A DNA stretch of 64,000 bases from Alteromonas sp. KUL49 (GTDB lineage: Bacteria; Pseudomonadota; Gammaproteobacteria; Enterobacterales; Alteromonadaceae): NCBI RefSeq assembly GCF_006538345.1, contig NZ_BJKL01000003.1, forward strand, positions 310,001 through 374,000. Direction: 5' to 3'. Below, one piece after another: positions 45,823 through 55,961 of the stretch. Both the position numbers and the translations under genes were made by a program. A model generated the notes under the pieces. That model did not search any database and was not told where the DNA came from. It saw only the letters and a program-made list of their open reading frames with translations. How positions within the stretch are numbered: position 1 is the first letter of the stretch; every line of letters begins with the position of its first letter.

Positions 45823-46956
45823 TTACTTAAGAACTTGGCTAAGTGCTGATAAACAGTGATGAATATTACGAGTTTTAGCACTATGGCCCATGAGACCAAT
45901 ACGCCATACTTTACCAGCGAACTCACCCAGTCCAGCTCCAATTTCAAGATTAAACTCGTTGAGTAATTTTGAACGAGTTGCGGCGTCATCAATACCCTCG
46001 GGTATATTGACTACATTGAGTTGAGGTAGGCGATAACTACTATCTACCGCGAGTGTTAAGCCCAGTTCATTCAGACCATCGACAAGTTTCAAGTGATGTG
46101 ATTTATGTCTTGCCCAAGCATTCTCTAGCCCTTCGTTATACAAAAGCACGAGTGATTCGTGAAACGCATACATCGAATTGACTGGTGCAGTATGGTGATA
46201 AGCACGTTTAGTACCTGTACCCCAATACCCCACAATTAGGTTCATATCCAAAAACCAGCTTTGTACTTTTGTCTTTCTTGACTGGATAACGCTCACAGCA
46301 CGCTCGCTGAACGACACAGGAGAAATCCCCGGCACACAGCTCAAGCACTTTTGAGAACCTGAATAAATAGCGTCAATTCCCCATCCGTCCACATCAATTT
46401 CAATGCCACCGAGCGACGTCACTGCATCAACAATCGTTAGACAATCATATTGCTGAGCAAGTGCACATAAAGCTTTAGCATCGTTTTCTACACCTGTAGA
46501 AGTTTCAGCATGAACGAATGCGAGAATTTTAATATCCTTGTGCTCTGCTAGGGTCGATTCCACTTCGGCTAAGTCGGTTTGTTGTCCCCATGGGCTATTA
46601 ACTGTTAAAGCAACACCACCACAGCGCTCAACATTTTCTAACATACGATTGCCGAACACGCCATTTATGCACACTAGCACCTTATCACCCGGCTCAACCA
46701 AGTTAACAAAACATGCCTCCATGCCTGCTGAGCCCGGCGCTGAAATAGGCATAGTTAGCGCATTACTGGTCTTAAATGCATATTGAAGTAACGATTTGGT
46801 TTCATCCATCAAGCCTACGAAAAGTGGATCTAAGTGACCAAGTGTGGGTCGAGCCATCGCATTCAATATACGAGGGTGGACGTCTGATGGGCCTGGCCCC
46901 ATCAATGTACGTTCTGGAGGAATAAATGTTGAAAACTGATCATTTGAAGAAGACAT
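45823..46956 (-). CDS. PLP-dependent alanine-glyoxylate/serine-glyoxylate-type aminotransferase
   Basis: A 377-residue fold-type I class V aminotransferase. Markers are [17 protein letters not shown] at the start, [14 protein letters not shown], the substrate/PLP aspartate in [13 protein letters not shown], and the Schiff-base Lys in [13 protein letters not shown]. The family includes alanine-glyoxylate and serine-pyruvate transaminases used in glyoxylate and glycine/serine metabolism. The exact amino donor cannot be read from sequence. It starts at ATG 46956, two codons inside a TTG alternative. It is an isolated transcription unit. Confidence 0.85.
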   Translation of the reverse strand: MSSSNDQFSTFIPPERTLMGPGPSDVHPRILNAMARPTLGHLDPLFVGLMDETKSLLQYAFKTSNALTMPISAPGSAGMEACFVNLVEPGDKVLVCINGVFGNRMLENVERCGGVALTVNSPWGQQTDLAEVESTLAEHKDIKILAFVHAETSTGVENDAKALCALAQQYDCLTIVDAVTSLGGIEIDVDGWGIDAIYSGSQKCLSCVPGISPVSFSERAVSVIQSRKTKVQSWFLDMNLIVGYWGTGTKRAYHHTAPVNSMYAFHESLVLLYNEGLENAWARHKSHHLKLVDGLNELGLTLAVDSSYRLPQLNVVNIPEGIDDAATRSKLLNEFNLEIGAGLGEFAGKVWRIGLMGHSAKTRNIHHCLSALSQVLK

Positions 46957-47282
46957 ACCCAATACTCGTCATCGAATCTAAACATTCTTGAAGTATTGTA
47001 CGTTGGCGCATGAGATACAATAACCTGTTCCGAGCATTCATAAAATGAATGTGTTTTACCCATCTCATAAATATTATAGCTTTGGATAAGGTGTGAACAA
47101 ATTGTGCTCAGTGCAGGTATAAAAAATAGACTGTGAAGAAATACTAAAACCAAAAATCAGACCACTTGTATCTTAATGATATTACAGCGCTTATTCGAAG
47201 TTGATCTGAATAATTGTGTAATTAGACGATTTTCAGCAAATATATGTTTATAAAATGAACAAATGTGAACTATACTATTTAT
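46957..47282. other. Long intergenic stretch upstream of an sRNA candidate
   Basis: About 325 nt, AT-rich, containing the aminotransferase promoter region (minus strand) and, at the right end, a possible -10 TATACT (47271-47276) on the plus strand. No convincing protein gene was seen. Confidence 0.4.
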
Positions 47283-47387
47283 CCGTTAAAGATTTGCATG
47301 AACCTCTCCCTTTGCAATAGTTAGCGCACGGCTCAGCAATGAGCCATTCCCCTAGGCCCGGAACGATTGTTTCCGGGCATTTTTTAT
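47283..47387 (+). ncRNA. Candidate small RNA with intrinsic terminator
   Basis: No gene on the plus strand precedes this intergenic terminator, so a short independent transcript is likely. A -10-like TATACT at 47271-47276 would start RNA near 47283. The predicted RNA of about 105 nt has a C-rich single-stranded start (CCTCTCCC) able to pair with Shine-Dalgarno GGAGAG sequences. A small hairpin follows (GGCTCAGCAATGAGCC), then a terminator stem CCCGGAA/TTCCGGG and a T-run. This is the layout of Hfq-type sRNAs. No known RNA family was recognised, and the -35 is weak. Confidence 0.5.
47355..47387 (+). terminator. Intrinsic terminator of the sRNA candidate
   Basis: GCCCGGAA-CGATTG-TTTCCGGGC followed by ATTTTTT on the plus strand. 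The minus strand has no T-run after the stem, so it works rightward only. Confidence 0.85.
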
Positions 47388-47401
47388 CTGTTGCTTTATC
47401 T

Positions 47402-47944
47402 TTACAACTGACGAATTGCTTTTAAACTTGGCGCAAATTCGCTTTGTAGTTGGTAGCGTTTTCGACGTAGTGCTCTGCAGACGCCCTTAGTTTCATCGCG
47501 ACTTGCTCTGGAAGGGTTTTTAACTATTTTTCCTGGTGAGCCGACAACCATACTGTAATCAGGCACTTCCATATTCTCAGTAATCAAAGTGTTCGCGCCG
47601 ATGACACAAAATTTGCCGATTTTTGCTCCATTGAGTACAACGGCATTAATACCAATAAGCGAGTAGTCTCCAATTTCGCATCCATGCAGCATTACTTTGT
47701 GTCCTACAGTGACTCCCTCACCTAATCGGAGAGGAATACCAGCATCTGTATGCAGTACAGAACCATCTTGTACATTGGTATTTCTACCGATAGTAATAGT
47801 ATCCATATCACCACGGACAACAGCATTAAACCAAACGCTAGCACCAGCCTCCAAAATCACCTTGCCGATAACATGTGCACCAGGGGCGACAAAGGCAGTA
47901 GTATCACATTGTGGTTGATATTCACCGAGGACGTATAACATCAT
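47402..47944 (-). CDS. Gamma-class carbonic anhydrase-like protein
   Basis: A 180-residue left-handed beta-helix protein of hexapeptide repeats (for example [41 protein letters not shown]). The zinc-ligand His residues are seen in [17 protein letters not shown]. It matches the YrdA/PaaY/gamma-carbonic anhydrase-like family, trimeric cytosolic metalloenzymes or thioesterase-like relatives; activity varies among members. Its ATG overlaps the tesB stop by 4 nt, so it is the last gene of the rlmJ-kinase-tesB operon. Confidence 0.87.
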   Translation of the reverse strand: MMLYVLGEYQPQCDTTAFVAPGAHVIGKVILEAGASVWFNAVVRGDMDTITIGRNTNVQDGSVLHTDAGIPLRLGEGVTVGHKVMLHGCEIGDYSLIGINAVVLNGAKIGKFCVIGANTLITENMEVPDYSMVVGSPGKIVKNPSRASRDETKGVCRALRRKRYQLQSEFAPSLKAIRQL

Positions 47945-48813
47945 TTACTTCCTTTTGACTCTATTTGACGCATCAAGCCTTCTTGCATAGTGGTTGCCAC
48001 TAATTCACCGGAGCGATTAAAAATTTGACCGCGAACAATGCCACGGGCGCCACCGCTGAAAGGACTCTCCATGGCGTACAATAACCAATCGTTGAGATCC
48101 ACCGGGCGGTGAAACCACATAGCGTGATCGATAGTCGCTATACGCAACGTTTTGTCGGTGACCGCTATCCCATGAGGTTGCAAAGAGGTACTCAAAAAAT
48201 GGTAGTCAGAGGCATAGGCTAACGAGGCTTGATGAAGTTCTGAGTCAGACTCTAGTGGATCTCGCGCTTTTAACCAAAGATAACGCATGGGTTCACGAGT
48301 TTGTGCATGATACGAGTTCGCCGCATCTACTGTGCGTATATCAATGGGTTTATGGTAAGCCAATGCTTCTCGCATTGTGCGGGATATCTTGTCGATATTG
48401 TCTTCGTAGAAACTGATATCCGATTGCACATCTTCTGGTGCTGGAACATCGGGCATATCGGCTTTTTGATGGGTCATTCCAGGCTCTGGTACCTGAAATG
48501 ATGCCGTCATGTAAAAAATACTTTTGCCACCTTGAATAGCTTTAACTCGTCTGGCAGAAAAGCTTCGTCCATCCCGCACTATCTCTACATCGTAAACCAC
48601 CGGCCGCTTGGCATCGCCCGGCGAAAGAAAGTAGGTATGAAAAGAGTGTACAACGCGATTGGCGTCCACCGTTTGGTAGGCCGCACTCAACGCTTGCCCC
48701 AATACCTGACCACCAAATAAAGCTCTAAAACCCAAGTCCCAACTTTGTCCGCGATAAAGCCCCTCTTCTATGGGTTCTAGCGAAAATAATGATGAAAGTT
48801 TTACATCACTCAT
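47941..48813 (-). CDS. tesB: Acyl-CoA thioesterase II (TesB)
   Basis: A 290-residue double hot-dog thioesterase that hydrolyses medium- and long-chain acyl-CoA. Markers include [37 protein letters not shown] near the first hot-dog, and the catalytic Asp in [19 protein letters not shown]. The C-terminal Gln region is present (TMQEGLMR). Length equals that of E. coli TesB (286). It overlaps the kinase gene by 8 nt upstream and the carbonic anhydrase gene by 4 nt downstream, within a compact operon. Confidence 0.93.
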   Translation of the reverse strand: MSDVKLSSLFSLEPIEEGLYRGQSWDLGFRALFGGQVLGQALSAAYQTVDANRVVHSFHTYFLSPGDAKRPVVYDVEIVRDGRSFSARRVKAIQGGKSIFYMTASFQVPEPGMTHQKADMPDVPAPEDVQSDISFYEDNIDKISRTMREALAYHKPIDIRTVDAANSYHAQTREPMRYLWLKARDPLESDSELHQASLAYASDYHFLSTSLQPHGIAVTDKTLRIATIDHAMWFHRPVDLNDWLLYAMESPFSGGARGIVRGQIFNRSGELVATTMQEGLMRQIESKGSK

Positions 48814-50656
48814 GAGACTGCTCCATTAATTCGGCTTTTGGATTACGGGGATAATAATTATCTGGCCGTTTAGCACTATGTTCAAAAAATCGGGTGTCTT
48901 TATACGGCAATTTCATGAAACCTGAAATACCCAATCCCTTAATACTGGGTATCAACCTTACTATTGACCGCAAGCATTGTTCAAATTGATATGCTTTTGT
49001 GTGATCTAACAAAGTAAAGTAGTTGTGTATTTTCAAATGCGTGGGTAAAGCCTCAAAAATTATGCAACCAGTGTGATGAATACTATTAAGTGTATGAATA
49101 TGCTTCATGATCTCGTCGGGTAGCACGAGTAGTTCATCAGGGTCTTCACCATCTTCAAAGTACGAATGGAAGCGACTCTCTTCTGTAGCCACCGAAAGCA
49201 TCGAGCGCTCAAATGGGATCACGCAACTATGATGAGGAATAAAGGGTTTAGTGGCGTCTTCGCGCTCTACATGTAGGGTATTTTTCGCGTTGAACATACA
49301 GCACTTAAATACACCTGTTTTATGTAAGGCAGCAGCCAGCGAAATAACATTATTAACCGAGAGTTCAAACGATTCTTGAAGCGATTTATCATAAAGATTT
49401 AAACTTGAATCAACATAGATTCCCTCTGGTGCCCAACGTATCGCGATGCCGCCCACCACCGGATAACGACCTAATCGACTGATCCCCGATACAAAGGCTT
49501 TTTCTGTATCCCCCATACCCTGCAGATAATTTTTGTAATAACGATCAAACTGTACGTCGTTGATGTTGTAGAGGCTCGGCTCATGATTAGGGGCGCTATC
49601 TCTGAGATAAGACTTTCTAGAGCTGTAAACTACTGTTTCTATATCTTGGGTAGACTGACTGATCCACGTTGGAATACTTGCGCTGTAGTCTCTTTTGTAG
49701 TGTTTTGAAAAAACGATGTTTTTCAACACATGCAAATGGTTAAAAAAGTAATCTGCTCCTTGCTTTCTTTCTTGTTCGTTCTCGCTGAGCATATAAGTAA
49801 GGATACTCGCGAGCATCTTGGGTAATCCAAGGGAATTGGGCGTAATGACTTTACTGCCATAACGACAGGATTGTCCAGAAGCTAAGGCATAAAGGGTACT
49901 TGCTAATCCATCCTCATCGAATCGAGGTGAAGACAACTCGCCATTTAACTGAGCATCGCCAATAAAGTAAACGTCACCCAATCTCGCATTTGTTGTATGC
50001 ATTGACTGAGACATTAAGTCCATTACGTTACTGCTCGTTGCTTGCCCATGTTCGTCTAACTGTGCAAATACCGACGAACCCCAATCAATGAGTTCAACGG
50101 TTTCGGTAAGACTATTCCACACCAAATTAGAGGGCTTAATGTCTCCGTGTACCACAGGCTTAGTCACGTCGTTGTGAGTATTTGATCGTAACTTTAAAAG
50201 TAACTCGCCCAACTGCACCGCTATTTTAACCACTAAATGTGGAGCAAGAGGTCCACTGTTTAAGCTGAATTGCTCCAAATCTGCACCGGGCGCTCGAGTC
50301 ATCACTAAAATGGGTTGCTTACCCACATGCTGAAAATCAACAACCTTAGGTACTTGGGGATGGTGAACTTGGGATTGCATGAAAGCCTCTTCCTCGAGGC
50401 GATCTCGCACATGTTGAGGTAAATTTAATCGAGCGAACTTAAAAACAAGTGCTTCGTTACTCGGAGAAACCCCTGAAAACGCGAAGCCGAACGCGCCTTT
50501 TCCCAATAAAGTGATCTGCGTGTATCCCAGACTCTCGAGCTGATGGGTACACAAAGCAACCCAATCTTTTAACTTTTTGGCGTCAGCGTGAGAGAGCAGA
50601 TAAATTGACTGCTCTTCAGGAATATAAAAGTGTTTTATATCCCGCGCGCTATTCAT
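48806..50656 (-). CDS. Eukaryotic-like Ser/Thr protein kinase with unknown C-terminal domain
   Basis: A 616-residue soluble protein whose N-terminal 300 residues form a protein kinase: glycine loop GKGAFGFAFSG (52-62), VFKFA with K73, catalytic loop HGDIKPSNLVW (D172, K174, N177), and metal-binding DWG (191-193) in place of DFG. The second half (about 310-616) has no domain that I recognise, no membrane segment and no PASTA or sensor repeats. The start, ATG 50656, overlaps the rlmJ stop as TAATG, so it is translationally coupled to rlmJ. tesB and a gamma-carbonic anhydrase follow. Targets are unknown. Confidence 0.83.
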   Translation of the reverse strand: MNSARDIKHFYIPEEQSIYLLSHADAKKLKDWVALCTHQLESLGYTQITLLGKGAFGFAFSGVSPSNEALVFKFARLNLPQHVRDRLEEEAFMQSQVHHPQVPKVVDFQHVGKQPILVMTRAPGADLEQFSLNSGPLAPHLVVKIAVQLGELLLKLRSNTHNDVTKPVVHGDIKPSNLVWNSLTETVELIDWGSSVFAQLDEHGQATSSNVMDLMSQSMHTTNARLGDVYFIGDAQLNGELSSPRFDEDGLASTLYALASGQSCRYGSKVITPNSLGLPKMLASILTYMLSENEQERKQGADYFFNHLHVLKNIVFSKHYKRDYSASIPTWISQSTQDIETVVYSSRKSYLRDSAPNHEPSLYNINDVQFDRYYKNYLQGMGDTEKAFVSGISRLGRYPVVGGIAIRWAPEGIYVDSSLNLYDKSLQESFELSVNNVISLAAALHKTGVFKCCMFNAKNTLHVEREDATKPFIPHHSCVIPFERSMLSVATEESRFHSYFEDGEDPDELLVLPDEIMKHIHTLNSIHHTGCIIFEALPTHLKIHNYFTLLDHTKAYQFEQCLRSIVRLIPSIKGLGISGFMKLPYKDTRFFEHSAKRPDNYYPRNPKAELMEQSHE

Positions 50657-51506
50657 TATTCCCCTTCTCGCTTTAACCAACGAAGAGACGAGGTAACGTC
50701 ATCACCCATAACCGTCGTTAGCTCATCAAGTGCAGATGAAAGGTGTTCGTCAAGTTGCCAAGGCGGGTTAAGCACACAAACCCCCGAACCATACATACCG
50801 TTATCATCACTTGCATCTTCAACCACAAGCTCGGCAACGAAACTGGTTTTCGCGAGATCACCCAATACCTCGTACATTACTTCACTAGCACCGTGCTTTT
50901 TCCCTGCGCGAGCAGATAGTAGTGGATACCAAATCACAACGATACCTTGTTCCCAATGGCCAAACATCTTCTTCAAAGTACGAGACACATCCTGATATTC
51001 TTGGAATCTCTCATAAGGAGGGTCAATAAGTACGGCACCACGATTAGGCCTTGGCGGAGTCAAAGCGAGTAAGCCTTCAAAACCATCTCTTTTGTGGAGG
51101 TGACATCCGCTTCTACGCTTCATTACGTGTTGAAGCTTGTCAAACTCCGCTGGGTGTAGTTCCATGAGATGCAGAGTGTCATTCTCTCTAAGCAAAGATT
51201 GGCTTATTAACGGCGAGCCGGGATAACTGCTTTCGTCGTAAAAAGGTTTCACAATTGAGAGGTAGTTGTTGAGCAGACTAGAGCGCGTTTGCGAAATACT
51301 TTCCAATTTACTGATACCCGACTCAAATTCTTTATTTTGAGCCATCGTAGTTTCTTCAAATTGGTATTTACCTGCACCACTGTGAGTATCAAACAAGGTA
51401 AAGGGTTTATTTTTTTCTTCAGGTGTTCAATAACGCCCATCCACGCAATATGTTTTATTACGTCGGCGTGATTTCCGGCGTGAAAGCCGTGTTGGTAACT
51501 TAGCAC
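50656..51506 (-). pseudogene. rlmJ: 23S rRNA m6A2030 methyltransferase RlmJ, split by a -1 frameshift
   Basis: The N-terminal part (MLSYQHGFHAGNHADVIKH up to EHLKKK) lies in one frame and the rest (KPFTLFDTHSGAGKYQF to the end) in another. The methyltransferase motif IDPPYERFQEY and the C-terminal NPPW are intact, and together they make a complete protein of about 280 residues like E. coli RlmJ. The frames join at seven A (minus strand, 51410-51416). One more A, or a -1 slip on AAA-AAA, restores the frame. It could be a true mutation, a homopolymer sequencing error, or real ribosomal/polymerase slippage. A second in-frame ATG at 51396 would give only a truncated protein. The kinase gene is coupled to its stop. 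Confidence 0.85.
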
Positions 51507-51621
51507 TTAATGATCATCGCGGTTGTTTGTGGGTATCTTTGGATACCCACTTTACTGTATGTAAAACGCAATAATATCTCGTGTAGCCTCACCGTGACAA
51601 GCAAAGCCACACCACTTGCCG

Positions 51622-53286
51622 TTAACGTAGGTGAATCAACATAGTTTCTGGTTGAGTAAGGTATTGCATCCAAAGGTTATTAAACTTAACCATAGTCGCA
51701 CCATCGATAATACGATGATCACCCGACCAATTAACCGTCATGATTTGCTGGCTTACCACATTCCCATTGTCGTCAAATCGCGGCAGTGATTGGGTTTTGC
51801 CCAAGGCCACAATGGCCGCTTCAGGCATATTGATGACAGGTGTAGCATTTATACCGCCAATAGCACCAATATTCGAAATACTGATAGTACCACCTTTCAT
51901 TTGGTCTGAAGATAGTGCGCCCGCTCGTGCCTTACTGACTATATCTTGGTACTCACTGGCAATATCAAACAAACTTTTCTGTTGAACAGACTTAATGTTT
52001 GGCACCACGAGCCCCAATTTACCATCAACCGCAAAACCAATATTGTGGTCTTCAAAAAAGCTTATTTCCGTTGCATCAGCATTTAACTGACTATTGATGA
52101 TTGGGAATTCATGTAATGCCAAAGATAGAGCTTTGATAAAGAACGGCATGAATGAAAGCGAGGTGTCTTTAGCTTCAAACATAGGTTTAAGCTGACGTCG
52201 CAATGCAATCAAATTATTCATCACCACGTCGTCAGACACGGTAAAATGAGGAATGGTAGATACAGAAGCAACCATCTGTCTCGCCATTGCTGCTTTTACG
52301 CCTCTTAGTTTTTCTACGCGAACCTTACCAGAAGCAGAGGCAATAGAAGTATTAGTCTCTGCCGCCTCATTGGCTGCAATTACTCTTTGTTCGGGCTTGC
52401 TTTCAATGTTTTGTGATTGAATACCATCAAGTGCGTTCAACACGTCAGCCTTTAAAACTCGCCCCTTTTTACCGGTACCTGTTAACTCAGCCAAATCAAC
52501 ATTATGTTCTCTTGCGATACGGCGTACTGCGGGGCTCGCTAATACTCGTCCATCAATAACGATTGGAGGTTCGAAGTCCCCTTCCGTTCCCACTGAATTT
52601 TGCGCTGACGTGTTTGCTGGTTTTATCCCATTGCTAGCGCTACTTTCATTTTGATCGCTTTGCGCCTTAGCGTTCTCTTCACTGCCACCTTGCATAGTAC
52701 TGAGAGCGAACAAGGGTTTATGCACCTTCGCAATTTCGCCCTGTTGGTAGTAAAACTTTTTAACCACTCCACTGTGTTTAGCAGGGATTTCTACCACCGC
52801 TTTGTCGGTCATCACTTCAACCACACTTTGGTCTTCCAGTACCTCGTCGCCTTCTTCGACATTCCATTTAACAATTTCACACTCGACGATCCCCTCGCCA
52901 ATATCTGGCAAGATGAAATCGATAAGTTGTTCGGTTTGTGATGATGGGATATCAACCTGTTGAGGGCTGGAATTAGAGGCACCATGTTCATTCGAAACGT
53001 TACTGTCTACTGGGGACTCGCTCGCATTGGTAGCTCTATCTGTAATTGTGTCTGTATCTAACGAGAACAGAGGTTCATCCACCTTGGCTATTTCACCAGC
53101 TTTGTAGAAAAGCTTTTTCACAACACCGCTATGCATGGCGGGTATTTGTACGGTCGCCTTATCTGTCATTACCTCAGCAACGGGTTGATCTTCTTCAATA
53201 ACATCGCCTTCGTTAATCAACCATTCCAGAAGTTCACACTCAACGATTCCTTCACCAATATCAGGCAATATAAAATCTACAGTCAT
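51622..53286 (-). CDS. bkdB: Branched-chain 2-oxoacid dehydrogenase E2 (dihydrolipoyl acyltransferase)
   Basis: A 554-residue E2 core protein with two lipoyl domains (lipoyl-Lys in EVMTDKATVQIP and EVMTDKAVVEIP) joined by Ser/Asn-rich linkers. Next come a peripheral-subunit-binding domain (ASPAVRRIAREHNVDLAEL) and a catalytic acyltransferase domain ending with the active-site motif GDHRIIDGATM. It transfers acyl groups from E1 to CoA. Being directly after E1 alpha and E1 beta genes of the BCKDH type favours valine/leucine/isoleucine catabolism over pyruvate. No E3 (lpd) gene follows, so a shared Lpd is expected. Confidence 0.9.
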   Translation of the reverse strand: MTVDFILPDIGEGIVECELLEWLINEGDVIEEDQPVAEVMTDKATVQIPAMHSGVVKKLFYKAGEIAKVDEPLFSLDTDTITDRATNASESPVDSNVSNEHGASNSSPQQVDIPSSQTEQLIDFILPDIGEGIVECEIVKWNVEEGDEVLEDQSVVEVMTDKAVVEIPAKHSGVVKKFYYQQGEIAKVHKPLFALSTMQGGSEENAKAQSDQNESSASNGIKPANTSAQNSVGTEGDFEPPIVIDGRVLASPAVRRIAREHNVDLAELTGTGKKGRVLKADVLNALDGIQSQNIESKPEQRVIAANEAAETNTSIASASGKVRVEKLRGVKAAMARQMVASVSTIPHFTVSDDVVMNNLIALRRQLKPMFEAKDTSLSFMPFFIKALSLALHEFPIINSQLNADATEISFFEDHNIGFAVDGKLGLVVPNIKSVQQKSLFDIASEYQDIVSKARAGALSSDQMKGGTISISNIGAIGGINATPVINMPEAAIVALGKTQSLPRFDDNGNVVSQQIMTVNWSGDHRIIDGATMVKFNNLWMQYLTQPETMLIHLR

Positions 53287-53297
53287 TGTTATATTCC

Positions 53298-54275
53298 TTA
53301 ATAGTGAAGCGTACGTTTAATGGCTTCGTACGTCTTAGTTTCATCTGGCATGTATTCTTTTTCATGCGCCAGCGGATAAGGGGTATCAAGACCACAGACT
53401 CGTGCAATTGGTGCCTCTAGGTACAAGAAGCACTTGTCTTGAATAGTTGCTGCTATTTCACTTGCGAAGCCACCCGTAAGCGGTGCTTCATGGTTAATCA
53501 ACAACCGACCTGTTTTCATTACTGACGACGCCACTGTCTGGGCATCCCATGGGGCGATACTACGCAAATCGATAACTTCACAAGACACGCCATCGTTTAA
53601 TGCACGTTGCGCGGCTTTTTGTAATATTTCAATTTGCGCGCCCCAACCGACTAGAGTGATATCTTTACCCTCTTGCACTATGTCAGCCTTGCCTAGGGGT
53701 AAGGTGTAGTCTTCTTCCGGTACGTCACATACAGAAGCGCGATACAAACGTTTGGGCTCTAAAAAGAGCACAGGGTTTTTGTCTCTTATTGAGGACAACA
53801 ATAAACCTTTGGCCTGGTATGGATCTCTTGGAATGACAATCTTGATACCCGGACAATGGGCAAAATAGGCTTCTGGTGACTGGCTGTGATAGTGCCCGCC
53901 ATGAATTCCGCCGCCATAAGGCGTTCTAATAGTCAGTGTACCCACATCAAATTGCCCGCCAGAGCGGTATCTAAATTTGGCTGTTTCGTTAACGATCTGG
54001 TCAAAAGCAGGGAATATGTAGTCACCAAACTGGATTTCAGCCACTGGAACCGAGCCCTGTGACGCCAATCCGTTCGCAAATCCAATAATGCCTTGTTCCG
54101 TTAATGGCGTATTAAAGCATCGCCCTTTACCAAACTTCTCTTGAAGGTTACTTGTTGCCCGAAATACCCCACCAAAGTGGCCCACGTCCTCACCAAAGGC
54201 CATGACGCGTTGGTCTTTTTCCATCGCGGTAATGAGTGCATTGTTTACTGCTTGAAGTAGATTCATTTGTGGCAT
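53298..54275 (-). CDS. bkdA2: 2-oxoacid dehydrogenase E1 beta subunit
   Basis: A 325-residue transketolase-like pyrimidine-binding and C-terminal domain protein. Typical segments are [51 protein letters not shown] and [20 protein letters not shown]. With E1 alpha it binds thiamine diphosphate and decarboxylates branched-chain 2-oxoacids. It directly overlaps the E1 alpha stop at one base (54275) and lies 11 nt before the E2 gene. Confidence 0.92.
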   Translation of the reverse strand: MPQMNLLQAVNNALITAMEKDQRVMAFGEDVGHFGGVFRATSNLQEKFGKGRCFNTPLTEQGIIGFANGLASQGSVPVAEIQFGDYIFPAFDQIVNETAKFRYRSGGQFDVGTLTIRTPYGGGIHGGHYHSQSPEAYFAHCPGIKIVIPRDPYQAKGLLLSSIRDKNPVLFLEPKRLYRASVCDVPEEDYTLPLGKADIVQEGKDITLVGWGAQIEILQKAAQRALNDGVSCEVIDLRSIAPWDAQTVASSVMKTGRLLINHEAPLTGGFASEIAATIQDKCFLYLEAPIARVCGLDTPYPLAHEKEYMPDETKTYEAIKRTLHY

Positions 54276-55462
54276 TACTTCACCCTCGCCGACGTACTTG
54301 GATATTGTTCAGGATACTTTTTGATATGACGCTTTAAATCAGCCAATTGCTCTTCTAGGTGCCAAGGCACTTCGTCCAACACATCAGTGACAAGCTCTTC
54401 CACAGGACATACGTCAATAGTTTCAGCAGTCTTTAAGGCGGTTAAAACGTCTTGTCGCACTGTATCAAGCTGCTTGGCATGGGCTTTGGTATCTAACCAG
54501 CCTTTGTTTTCTAACCAAATGGCGAGACGACTGATAGGATCTCTGGCTTGCCATCTTGCTTCCTCATCTTTTGATCGATAACCGCTCGGGTCGTCTGAAG
54601 TAGAATGCGCAGCTAGTCGGTAGGTCATTGCTTCGATTAACACTGGCGTATTTTGTTCAAGTGCAGTTTTGCGCGCTAATTTAGTGGCGTGGTAAACGGC
54701 TAGCGGGTCATTACCATCCACTCGAATTGTTTTTACACCGTAACCGATACCGCGAGAGGCAATACCATCGCCAGCAAATTGCTCGTCTGCTGGCGTAGAA
54801 ATCGCGTATCCGTTGTTTCGGCAAAAGAATATTACGGGGCAATTAAGCACTGCTGCCATATTCAATCCAGCGTGAAAGTCTCCTTCAGAAGCAGCGCCCT
54901 CGCCAAAGTAGCAGATAGTCACAGCTTCGTTCCCTTGCATTTTTTGACCGTAGGCATAACCCGCAGCTTGTGGGATTTGCGTACCCAAGGGTGACGAAAT
55001 GGTCATAAAGTTAAGCGCTTTATCGCCGTAATGGATCGGCATTTGACGACCTTTATTGGGGTCTTCTTTGTTACTGAACATTTGGTTCATGAACTGAGTA
55101 GTCGTATACCCGCGATAAGCTAGCGCGCCCTGCTCTCGATACTGTGACATGATCATGTCGTTGTCTGACAGCGCTGCCGCACTTGCTACGGATGCAGCCT
55201 CTTCGCCCGTACTGGCAAGATAAAAGCTAATACGACCCTGTCGCTGGGCTGCCACCATACGTTCGTCCAATACACGGATGTAACTCATCGTATGATGAAT
55301 TTTTATCGCTATATCTTTAGAAATGTCGAGTTCTGGTGCCCCATCAACTTCAACGCCGTCTGCTGCGAGCAGTTGCAACATAGGAATATCAATAACACCA
55401 TTCTCGATGAGATTGGCGACAGGCGTGGTGCCAACGTTGGCAAGATGATTTCTGTCTATCAT
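54275..55462 (-). CDS. bkdA1: 2-oxoacid dehydrogenase E1 alpha subunit
   Basis: From ATG 55462 a 395-residue thiamine-diphosphate E1 alpha chain. The ThDP motif appears as [21 protein letters not shown] with [12 protein letters not shown]. The phosphorylation-loop-like region [18 protein letters not shown] is typical of BCKDH E1 alpha. A TTG 51 nt upstream (55513) would add 17 unlikely residues. It is the first gene of a three-gene BCKDH operon; no regulator lies next to it. Confidence 0.92.
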   Translation of the reverse strand: MIDRNHLANVGTTPVANLIENGVIDIPMLQLLAADGVEVDGAPELDISKDIAIKIHHTMSYIRVLDERMVAAQRQGRISFYLASTGEEAASVASAAALSDNDMIMSQYREQGALAYRGYTTTQFMNQMFSNKEDPNKGRQMPIHYGDKALNFMTISSPLGTQIPQAAGYAYGQKMQGNEAVTICYFGEGAASEGDFHAGLNMAAVLNCPVIFFCRNNGYAISTPADEQFAGDGIASRGIGYGVKTIRVDGNDPLAVYHATKLARKTALEQNTPVLIEAMTYRLAAHSTSDDPSGYRSKDEEARWQARDPISRLAIWLENKGWLDTKAHAKQLDTVRQDVLTALKTAETIDVCPVEELVTDVLDEVPWHLEEQLADLKRHIKKYPEQYPSTSARVK

Positions 55463-55961
55463 GGTTTTCGCGCTCCATTTAAGGTCGCTATTGTATTTAT
55501 AAGGTTTATACAATGTTTATTATTTGTTAATTACCATGCTAGTAGAATGTGTACTTTGCCACTTTGCTATTTATTGTTCATTTAACCAGCAAATTAGGAG
55601 CTTCGTCCGCCACGAACAATAATAAATAGGACAATTATCCTTTTACTCGTTCTTCTTGGAATTCTATTTGCCAATTTGCGGAGTGATGTATGTATTACAA
55701 ATTGGTCATTTTTTCTTAGGAACTGAAACACTTTAATTTTTGAAAACTTATAAACCCTTGTATTTCAAATTAATTTGAAGTGAGAAAATGTAACAAGATG
55801 TGTAATTTGTTTCATTAGACACAAGTTATTACAAACCATGAGAAATTGTGCTAGAACTATAGACGTTGCCGCAATCGGCGAATTAATGCACACGCAAGCA
55901 TTCGATCATCGAAAACAACAAACAACGCGGCAACTCCAGGGAACTTAAAAAGAGATAAATT
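55463..55961. other. 499-nt divergent region between BCKDH operon and S8 protease
   Basis: An AT-rich intergenic region serving as upstream DNA for both the leftward BCKDH operon and the rightward subtilase. No protein gene was supported on either strand. Long low-complexity A/T tracts near 55740-55830 may be an UP-element-like or H-NS-type binding region for the highly expressed protease. Shine-Dalgarno AAAAGAGA lies 8 nt upstream of the protease ATG. Confidence 0.4.

Noticed and set aside
52560-52580. GGTTCGAAGTCC-like string resembling a tRNA T-loop
   Set aside because: It lies inside the E2 coding sequence with no cloverleaf around it; no tRNA is present.
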